Shown here one piece after another: positions 57,725 to 64,000 of a stretch of 64,000 bases of DNA; within the stretch, counting starts at the first letter, position 1; each line of letters starts with the position of its first letter. Both the position numbers and the translations under genes were made by a program. The notes under the pieces were generated by a model. The model did not search any database and had not been told where the DNA came from. It saw only the letters and a list, made by a program, of their open reading frames with translations. This DNA is from Lactobacillus kimbladii (GTDB taxonomy: Bacteria > Bacillota > Bacilli > Lactobacillales > Lactobacillaceae), in contig NZ_SCMB01000001.1 of assembly GCF_014323605.1 (NCBI RefSeq), positions 372,001-436,000 on the forward strand. Reading direction: 5' to 3'.

Positions 57725-58678
57725 ATGGCAAATAAAAAGAAAGCAAAATCTTTAAAAACACAAATATGGTCCACTATTCGTGTGTTACTTTTAGGTGCCC
57801 TGTTCTATCTGGGCGTAACCTTGATCTTTTTCGGCTCCGGTTTTGGCAACTCCTATGTAGTGCAGCAAAATGCGGAAAAAGCAAATACCACTTTAACACA
57901 AAAGAAAGCAGATAGAAATAAAAAACGCAAAACAAGTTATGATGCCAGCAAAACCAAATCAGTTAGTGCAGCCAGCGTCCTTAGAGCCAAGCAAATTAAG
58001 GCATACGCTATTGGTCGCATTGCTATTCCTGCTGTTAATATTCATAACCCCCTTTTTGCCGGTTATGGCGATCAAAACCAGAACTTAGAATACGGTGTCG
58101 TTACCTGTCTGCCCGATCGCGTCATGGGCGGTGCTAATAATTATGTGCTTGCAGGACACTATATGGGGTCTTATGGTCCTGCAGTTTTGGATAATTTACA
58201 TCTGGCACACCCTGGTGACCTCATCTATGTAACAGACTTGCATCATATTTACGTGTATAAAATAAAAAGGATGTCTTTTGCCATCAAACCAACTCAAGTT
58301 GAAGTTGAAAACAATGTGCAGGATAAGAGTATGATTACCCTAATTACATGTTCAGACTTTAACACTTCCAAATACGGTTACGGTCAACACCGTACAGTTG
58401 CACAGGGCGACTTGATCAGCAAAATGAAGGCTACTAAGCATAATCTAGTGACTAGCGAATTAACTGCTAAGCCAAAGCATATTAAAAAAGAGCATCAGGT
58501 ATCTTTGAAAAAAAATAAACAGCACGAGACATTTAACAAGACTGTGCAAGTCAGGTCAAAGGCCAAGCCAAAATTTTACCAAAATATGACTTTTATCAGG
58601 ACAGTAATTATTATCTTTAACGTTGTTTTTGTCCTTACTATAGGCTGGCGACTTGGTCATATCTGGTTTTTGAAATAG
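57725..58678 (+). CDS. srtA: Sortase with additional C-terminal membrane helix
   Basis: This 317-residue protein has an N-terminal helix (residues 16-37), a sortase catalytic domain with His145 in AGHYMG, Cys209 in TLITCS and Arg223 in QHRTVAQG, then about 60 basic residues and a second transmembrane helix (about 290-310). The core resembles class A sortases, but a C-terminal anchor is more usual in class C. It would attach LPXTG proteins such as the product of 59616-60743 to peptidoglycan. Confidence 0.85.
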   Translation: MANKKKAKSLKTQIWSTIRVLLLGALFYLGVTLIFFGSGFGNSYVVQQNAEKANTTLTQKKADRNKKRKTSYDASKTKSVSAASVLRAKQIKAYAIGRIAIPAVNIHNPLFAGYGDQNQNLEYGVVTCLPDRVMGGANNYVLAGHYMGSYGPAVLDNLHLAHPGDLIYVTDLHHIYVYKIKRMSFAIKPTQVEVENNVQDKSMITLITCSDFNTSKYGYGQHRTVAQGDLISKMKATKHNLVTSELTAKPKHIKKEHQVSLKKNKQHETFNKTVQVRSKAKPKFYQNMTFIRTVIIIFNVVFVLTIGWRLGHIWFLK

Positions 58679-58717
58679 CAATTGAAAGGTTAACTATATA
58701 ATAGTAGTAAAAATTAT

Positions 58718-58770
58718 CTATTTCGAAATAGTCATCTGTGTTAATCCATGCTATACTGAGGTTAACACAG
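58718..58770. promoter_or_regulatory. Two palindromes downstream of sortase gene
   Basis: CTATTTCGAAATAG (58718-58731) is a perfect 14-bp palindrome. CTGTGTTAA and TTAACACAG (58736-58770) form perfect 9-bp arms across 17 bases containing TATACT. They precede a small ORF and could be operators. Confidence 0.5.
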
Positions 58771-58938
58771 TATTATGAGGATAGTATTTGACTGCGGTTA
58801 CTTTTACATACAAAATAGATAGTTAAATTTTAAAAAGGAATTTCATTTAAGCATTACAATTGCTATTGTTAGTTCTAAGTAAGCGCTCTTAGCATCAAAT
58901 ATACAGCTATTTGGATTAGTAAAGAAGATGGTGACTAA

Positions 58939-59109
58939 ATGACGACTAAAACCCGAGAATCAAGCGACTTGAATGATACAATTGAGCCTGCATTTAAACT
59001 GCAAAATTCTGTCGAAGATTTCAACTTTAATATAATCTCTCCTTTTCAAAAATTGATAAGAGACAAAAATATCAGTTATGAAAACTATCAAAAATGGCTA
59101 TCATGTTAA
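58939..59109 (+). CDS. Small 56-residue ORF, function unknown
   Basis: The frame MTTKTRESSDLNDTIEPAFK to ...NYQKWLSC ends in a single Cys just before the stop. A moderate AAGAAG/GGTGA site lies upstream. It is acidic at the start and basic at the end, with no signal peptide. A promoter-like pair (TTGACT, 17 bases, CAAAAT) lies about 120 bases upstream. It could be a regulator fragment, an unrecognised small protein or chance; I cannot assign it. Confidence 0.4.
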   Translation: MTTKTRESSDLNDTIEPAFKLQNSVEDFNFNIISPFQKLIRDKNISYENYQKWLSC

Positions 59110-59489
59110 AGACCATTCATACTTAATAATATTAATCCTATTTACTAAAAGTTAAGGATTTAAACTTTGATAAAGATTTAATACACGATTCTTCATTATT
59201 GATCGACATTGTATATTTTAGTTTATGATATTTTCTTATGTTGTTAAGTCAATTAATGTAGTTCTCGGTTTTATTTTATTTGCATAAATAGTTTGATCTT
59301 AATAGCATTGAAACATCCTAGCTTCATTAAATCGAAGATCATCCCCTGTACTTGCCCTTCCTAGACAAACCCTAGATAATACTGATTTGTTACAACTCTG
59401 TTTGTATGATATCCTTAAACCCTTGTTCGGATTGAAAACTACTGGTATAGCCTAGCTTGAGTTCAGTGTACCCAGTTAGACTTTAAAAC
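59110..59489. other. Non-coding stretch between small ORF and LPQTG gene
   Basis: No gene is recognised in this AT-rich interval. Confidence 0.4.
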
Positions 59490-59535
59490 AATAAAATAAC
59501 ATTTTTATAAATTATAGTACACATGTTATTTTATT
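59490..59535. promoter_or_regulatory. Inverted repeat upstream of LPQTG promoter
   Basis: AATAAAATAACAT and ATGTTATTTTATT form perfect 13-bp arms around a 20-base loop, ending 14 bases before the -35 box. It could be an operator or a terminator of upstream transcription. Confidence 0.55.
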
Positions 59536-59548
59536 TTACAAAGTTGCA

Positions 59549-59577
59549 TTGACTTTCAAAAAGTCACGACATATAAT
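59549..59577 (+). promoter_or_regulatory. Strong promoter with inverted repeat in the spacer
   Basis: TTGACT (59549-59554), 17 bases, TATAAT (59572-59577). TGACTT-TCAAA-AAGTCA (59550-59566) is a perfect repeat spanning the -35 edge and spacer, a good site for a repressor. The start codon at 59616 is 38 bases downstream. Confidence 0.75.
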
Positions 59578-59615
59578 TGGTTTATATTCAATAATATCAG
59601 TAAAAGAGGGATTAT

Positions 59616-60743
59616 ATGACTACACAAAGTAAATTTTATAAAAAAAGCAAAAAGCTGTTTGTTAGCGGTATAACAATAACAGCTATTAGTCTTTTGGGTA
59701 CAAAAGCTTATACTGTTAAAGCCGATAATTTATCAGCTGGCTATTTAATGACCCAAAAAGTTAATCAAAATAATAATTTAAAACCAGTTAGCGCTGTTCC
59801 TACTTCAATTGCTTCAGCCAAAATCGTGCAAGAAGAAAATTTAGACCAAAATACTACTGGTTCCGACAAAAATCAAAACAGCAATGTTGGCAAAGCTGAT
59901 ACCAAACTTCAAGAACAAGTCAGTATCTATTATAAGGATGAAAGTGGGAAAGCTTTGCCTGATAATGAAGGCAAGACCTCTGATCACGGCACTATTGAAG
60001 AAGGCGAAAAAGGTAAGCATTTCACTGCCCCTGAAATTAAAGGCTACAAGCTTAGCTACATATTAATCAATGGCAACAAAGTAACCGATACTGACACTGC
60101 AAGTCTAGACTATACTGGAGCTGACTCTAACCCAACGGTTACCTTTGTCTATGCCAAAGTGGAAAAAACCTATTATCGTAACAAGGCTGCAGCAGTTACT
60201 GTAAAATATCAGGATGAATTGGGCAATACCCTAGCGGACGACATAATTTTAAATGGTTATGTTGGCGATGGGTATACAACTGGCGCTAAAGAAGTTACAG
60301 GTTATACTTTAAAAACAAGACCGGATAACGCTACCAGTTTCTTTGGTGATTATCCTCAAAGCGTAATTTACGTATATGTCAAAGACAATCAGGATAATCT
60401 TCCAAATAATGACAATAATATAGGAAATGGTATTGATATAACTGATGGAACTGGCAAGACCAATAATTTACCAAAAACAAAAGATCATAATGATAATGCT
60501 GGAAACCGCAAGCTTATTAATAGTGGTAAAAATAATGGCGATCCAAGTAATTTAACTGGCTCTGACAACCATAATGGTCATGCTGCTACTAAGGTATTAA
60601 GCAATAAAGATACAAAACAGGGTGAAAAACTACCACAAACCGGCTTTGACAAACAATCACGATTTGTTGCTTTGCTAGTTGGTTTTATGGCAATTATTAC
60701 TAGTATAGTAGGTGCTTGGTTTAATCGTAAAAAGAAAGAATAA
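59616..60743 (+). CDS. LPQTG cell-wall-anchored protein with MucBP-like domains
   Basis: This 375-residue surface protein has a signal peptide (residues 1-37, cleavage near VKA). Two MucBP-like repeats span about residues 105-170 (VSIYYKDESGKALPDNEG) and 190-260 (VTVKYQDELGNTLADD), a fold associated with mucin binding. An Asn/Gly/Asp-rich spacer leads to LPQTG at residues 339-343, a hydrophobic helix and a basic tail, the sortase anchor. The sortase gene is 1 kb upstream. It has a near-consensus promoter and its own terminator. Confidence 0.85.
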   Translation: MTTQSKFYKKSKKLFVSGITITAISLLGTKAYTVKADNLSAGYLMTQKVNQNNNLKPVSAVPTSIASAKIVQEENLDQNTTGSDKNQNSNVGKADTKLQEQVSIYYKDESGKALPDNEGKTSDHGTIEEGEKGKHFTAPEIKGYKLSYILINGNKVTDTDTASLDYTGADSNPTVTFVYAKVEKTYYRNKAAAVTVKYQDELGNTLADDIILNGYVGDGYTTGAKEVTGYTLKTRPDNATSFFGDYPQSVIYVYVKDNQDNLPNNDNNIGNGIDITDGTGKTNNLPKTKDHNDNAGNRKLINSGKNNGDPSNLTGSDNHNGHAATKVLSNKDTKQGEKLPQTGFDKQSRFVALLVGFMAIITSIVGAWFNRKKKE

Positions 60744-60763
60744 CTAAATTTAATGTAAACTTT

Positions 60764-60805
60764 AAAATACTCCGTGAGGCATGATTGGCTTTTCGGAGTA
60801 TTTTT
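60764..60805 (+). terminator. Terminator of LPQTG gene
   Basis: AAATACTCCG pairs with CGGAGTATTT, followed by Ts, ending nine bases before the IS30 left end. Confidence 0.85.
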
Positions 60806-60813
60806 AAATTGGT

Positions 60814-61998
60814 AAATTGTAAAATGAAGTTGAACACTTATCCTGATTAGAAAATAAAAAAAGTCCATTGGACTTCTCTGATAGAATGTAATTAACCCAA
60901 TCAATTCTAGAAAGAAGTTTCCAATGAACTCGCTTAATTCTACCATATCTAGTCACCAAAAGGGCCAACATCTTGCTTTGCAAGACCGCGTAATTATCCA
61001 AGTTTTACGCAGCCAAGGCCAGTCCCTGCGTCAAATCGCCGCTAGTCTCAACTGTTCGCCCACCACAGTCAAGTACGAGCTTGAACGCGGCCAGATTGCA
61101 CTCTATCACGGTAAACGGCACCGCTACGATGCGCAAGTGGCGCAAAGACGCTACCAGATAAGGCGCTTAAACTGCGGCCGTAAGCAAGCTTTTCTAGCCA
61201 AAACCCGTTTCATTAAGTACGTTGAACGGCACTTCTTCAAGCAGGGCTGGTCGCTTGATGCCTGCGCCGGTCGGGCCTTAGCCAGCGGCGCCTTTACCCG
61301 GAATGAAACAGTCTGCACCAAGACGCTTTACCATTATGTGGAACTTGGTTTATTACAGATTAAGGCAACTGACTTGCCTGAGTGCTTAAGCCGCAAGACG
61401 AAAGCCAAACGGGTACGCCAGCATAAACGCAGATTGGGCCGCAGTATTAGTGAACGGCCGGCTACTATTAACCAGCGCCGCGAGTTTGGCCACTGGGAGT
61501 GCGATCTGGTTTTAGGACATAAAACTAAAGATGACCAAGCTCTCTTGACCCTGTATGAACGCATGACCCGCAAATTCATGATTATCCCGATTAAGGATAA
61601 GACGGCTGCCAGCGTGATGGCGGCCTTTAAAACCTTGCGCAGCCAATACCAGGAGCACTGGCACGAAGTTTTTAAGACCATTACCACCGATAATGGTTCT
61701 GAGTTTGCGGATCCAGCCCAGTTAGAACAAGCAGCGCAGACGCTGGTTTACTATGCACACCCCTACACCTCGTGCGAGAAGGGCGGGGTTGAGCGGCACA
61801 ACCGGTTAATTCGGCGCTTCATTCCTAAAGGCAAGTACATCAAGGATTATGACTTAAGGCAAATCTACGGCATTGAGGACTGGTGCAATAACCTGCCCCG
61901 CAAAATCTTAGCCCACCACACACCCGATGAATTATATGAAAGAAGATTAGATTGCATCTATCAGATCAAATAGGGTGTTCAACTTAAAATTGCAATTT
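60814..61998 (+). mobile_element. IS30-family insertion sequence
   Basis: The element is about 1185 bases with imperfect 25-bp ends: 60814-60838 (GAAGTTGAACAC inside) and the reverse complement at 61974-61998 (GTGTTCAACTT). One transposase gene fills it. Its GC content is clearly higher than that of its neighbours, a sign of recent transfer. It lies directly upstream of a truncated BspA-SLAP gene. Exact ends and target repeats could not be fixed. Confidence 0.85.
60924..61973 (+). CDS. IS30-family transposase
   Basis: This 349-residue protein has an N-terminal helix-turn-helix (QSLRQIAASLNCSPTTVKYE) and a DDE catalytic domain with Asp in FGHWECDLVLG, Asp in ITTDNGSEF and Glu in GGVERHNRLIRRFIPKG. 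These are the IS30 motifs. It is intact and may be active. The codon usage is GC-rich, unlike nearby genes. Confidence 0.9.
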   Translation: MNSLNSTISSHQKGQHLALQDRVIIQVLRSQGQSLRQIAASLNCSPTTVKYELERGQIALYHGKRHRYDAQVAQRRYQIRRLNCGRKQAFLAKTRFIKYVERHFFKQGWSLDACAGRALASGAFTRNETVCTKTLYHYVELGLLQIKATDLPECLSRKTKAKRVRQHKRRLGRSISERPATINQRREFGHWECDLVLGHKTKDDQALLTLYERMTRKFMIIPIKDKTAASVMAAFKTLRSQYQEHWHEVFKTITTDNGSEFADPAQLEQAAQTLVYYAHPYTSCEKGGVERHNRLIRRFIPKGKYIKDYDLRQIYGIEDWCNNLPRKILAHHTPDELYERRLDCIYQIK

Positions 61999-62022
61999 TC
62001 GAAATTGAAAGATTAATCAATC

Positions 62023-63088
62023 TTGACACAAAAAAAAGGCACTAACATGAAACTAATGTTTGCCAGTGATCCTAAATTGACTTCAGTAGTCCTGTCATTC
62101 TTTAACACTTCTGTTGTAACTGACATGTCATACATGTTTGCTATAAATGATACATTTAATCCTGACAATAAACTAGATGCAAATGACACTCCAAAATTGA
62201 CTGAAATTAAAGGTTTGGATAAGTTTGATACTACCAGTGCAAAACAGATGCACAATACGTTCAGTAACCAAAAGTGCTTTAACGTCTTTAGACATTAGTA
62301 ATTTTAAGATGAATGTCATAGAACCTAGTGATGGAAAAACTGATACAATTGATCAAAACATGTTTTCAGGTATGGATAGCCTAAATGATATTAAACTTGG
62401 TAGAAGCAATATCATTAACAGCTCAGGACTACCTGGTTCAGAAAAAGAAAGTCTCAGCGAAGGAAAGACTTTCTGGTTCCTAAAAGACAATAAAGACAGT
62501 AATAACAAAGGATTAAGTTCAATAGAACTCATGCGAAAATTTGATGGTAAAAATGATACTACTGAATATGCTGGTGAATACACCACTACAAAACCAGTGG
62601 ATAACAACAATACAGCAAGCACCCCTTCAACTCCAAGTAATAATACTACAACCACGACTGACAAACAGGACACTACCAAGCCTGCTGCTGACAGCAAGAA
62701 GCCAGCTAAGAAGGCCAAGAAAGGTGTTAAGAGAGTTGTTACCCACAACGCTTATATCTTTAACCAAAAAGGCAAGCATGTAAAAGGTGAATACTTCGTT
62801 GGTAAAACTGTTACTACTTATGGTACTAAGACCATTAACGGCAAGAAGTTCTACGCTTTAGGCAAGAACCGTTTCGTTAAGGCTAATAATGTTACTGGCA
62901 TTAACCGTAAATTAAAGCACAATGCCTTTATTTACACTAAGAAAGCTAATAATAAAGTTAAACGTTATGGTCACAAAGTCCTTAAAAAGAATAAGACAGT
63001 TAGAACTTACGGTGGTGCTATTAAGATGCACAATAAGTTATACTACATCGTAGGCAAGAACCAATTTGTCAAGAAAGCAAACTTTTAA
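62023..63088 (+). pseudogene. BspA-like surface protein with C-terminal SLAP repeats, truncated and frameshifted
   Basis: Read from 62023, the frame holds BspA/DUF285-type repeats (LTSVVLSFFNTSVVTDMSYM) and breaks at about 62270; a second frame continues LTSLDISNFKM and runs to the stop at 63088. Removing one A from the run near 62268 joins them as NTFSNQSALTSLDIS. A Thr/Pro-rich spacer precedes two C-terminal SLAP repeats (HNAYIFNQKGKHVKGEYFVG, HNAFIYTKKANNKVKRYG). No signal peptide or gene start remains, since the IS30 element ends 25 bases upstream. It is a pseudogene of a surface protein. Confidence 0.8.
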
Positions 63089-63113
63089 AGATTAAGAGAT
63101 TTACTTTATAAAT

Positions 63114-63159
63114 AAAAAGAACTCAACTAGTAGTTAAAATGCTAATTGAGTTCTTTTTT
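63114..63159 (+). terminator. Terminator of BspA-SLAP pseudogene
   Basis: AAAAAGAACTCAA pairs with TTGAGTTCTTTTT, 26 bases past the stop. Confidence 0.85.
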
Positions 63160-63416
63160 ATGCTCAAAACTTATTAAACAACTTCAAGATGATGTGTTTA
63201 TATTACTAATTAGAGTAATACCTCCAGCAAATAACGAAATTAAATTTATAAATCAAAAACAGTTTTTAGGTGAGCTAATTATTTATTCTTGCCAAACAAG
63301 GTGAAATGTATAAATAGTGTTATTAAGTTTAATGAATTGTATAATAAGGGAAATAGGTATAAGAAAAATATTAATCATGTATATGTTTATTTTATAATCA
63401 AGGAATGAATAGCAAA
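63160..63416. other. Leader of the BspA-like gene
   Basis: The interval has no gene. A TATAAT box near 63341 and the AAGGA ribosome binding site at 63400-63404 precede the coding region. A second ATG at 63405 is too close to AAGGA to be preferred. Confidence 0.4.
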
Positions 63417-64000
63417 ATGAGCCAGAAAAAGAAACCTATGCGAACCAAAACAGCAACAATGTTTTTTAGTGTTGCTACAGCAATTTCAAGTTCACTAACT
63501 GTTAACTCTATAACAGCTAAAGCAGATCCATCTCTGCCCTCTCCTGCACAAATTAAGAATAAACAAATTAATAATACCAATTATGCTAATTCTAAGTTAA
63601 TTAGCAAAGAGCAACCAAACCCTCAAAAACAACTTCAGCCAAAAATTGCAGAGTCTACTGCTCCAAGTGCTGCTAATTTTAAATGGGGCAATCTTGATAT
63701 CAGCTATAGTAACCATGTCATTACCGTCCCCAGTGGTAGTGTAGGTCAACCGGATTCTTTAGCTCACATTACCGGCATTAATAGTGACGATATCCAAGAA
63801 GTTAAATTTACAGGTCAACTAAAGATTGGTTCAGCTTCTGAAATGTTTAAGGACTTAACTAATTTAACTAAAATCACTGGTTTGGAAAATCTGGATACAT
63901 CTGCTACCAGTGATATGCGGTACATGTTTGCGAATTGCCAAAATTTAACCAGCATAGCTGGCATTGATAATTTACAGACCACCAAAGTTACTAATATGTC
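63417..64000 (+). CDS. BspA-like leucine-rich surface protein, cut by window end
   Basis: The frame is open from ATG 63417 (AAGGAAT upstream) to the end of the window, about 194 codons. A signal peptide covers residues 1-39 (cleavage near TAKA). After a Gln/Pro-rich linker, BspA/DUF285-type repeats begin near residue 130 (LKIGSASEMFKDLTNLTKIT, TSDMRYMFANCQNLTSIAGI). It resembles the truncated pseudogene just upstream, and probably ends in SLAP repeats outside the window. The role is likely adhesion to host or partner cells. Confidence 0.75.
   Translation, partial: MSQKKKPMRTKTATMFFSVATAISSSLTVNSITAKADPSLPSPAQIKNKQINNTNYANSKLISKEQPNPQKQLQPKIAESTAPSAANFKWGNLDISYSNHVITVPSGSVGQPDSLAHITGINSDDIQEVKFTGQLKIGSASEMFKDLTNLTKITGLENLDTSATSDMRYMFANCQNLTSIAGIDNLQTTKVTNM

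Noticed and set aside
61334..61687. 117-residue frame antisense to the IS30 transposase
   Set aside because: Transposase motifs on the plus strand explain the region.

Overview
The window looks like chromosomal DNA from a low-GC Lactobacillus of the acidophilus/delbrueckii group. The evidence is a set of SLAP-domain (S-layer/cell-wall binding) surface proteins, a BspA-like surface protein fused to SLAP repeats, an LPQTG protein next to a sortase, a malolactic operon, a water-forming NADH oxidase, sugar PTS systems and Rgg-type regulators. I cannot name the species. No rRNA, tRNA or CRISPR array was seen.

Layout. 0-5 kb: a nucleotidyltransferase-fold protein, a relic of an Rgg regulator, an EamA permease, an HNH nuclease with an overlapping ORF, and two small membrane proteins. 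5-11 kb: a divergent Rgg regulator in a region full of palindromes, then four tandem DUF4097-like secreted proteins, a MazG-like enzyme and a small membrane protein. 11-17 kb: four tandem SLAP proteins on the minus strand, one knocked out by a stop codon in its signal peptide, then hicAB. 17-19.7 kb: a lanFEG-type lantibiotic-immunity ABC operon lying between inverted, ISL3-like ends. 20-28 kb: nox, a duplicated SLAP protein pair with a shared palindromic promoter element and IS3 relics, an ABC exporter, a type I toxin-antitoxin locus and a signal peptidase. 28-32 kb: a five-gene ABC/membrane-protein cluster. 32-40 kb: an acetyltransferase, mleS-mleP, nagA divergent from a large GH31 protein. 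40-48 kb: a decayed and an intact mazEF pair, two MFS transporters, an Rgg regulator and several gene relics. 48-57.6 kb: a glucose-family PTS, an ABC exporter and a beta-glucoside licT-bglP-bglA operon with two antiterminator/terminator pairs. 57.7-64 kb: sortase, LPQTG/MucBP protein, a GC-rich IS30 element, a truncated BspA-SLAP gene, and the start of another BspA-like gene cut by the window end.

How the genes work together. Much of the window is cell-surface biology: about a dozen exported or surface genes, plus a sortase to anchor one class and a signal peptidase that could process exported precursors. The SLAP proteins share a roughly 200-residue C-terminal module that I do not recognise. 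The rest is carbon supply (beta-glucosides, glucose-family sugars, GlcNAc-6-P, malate) and defence against peptides (lanFEG and other ABC exporters). Tandem duplication, IS relics and short homopolymer frameshifts are frequent, so the region appears to be evolving quickly. Some frameshifts could instead be sequencing errors.
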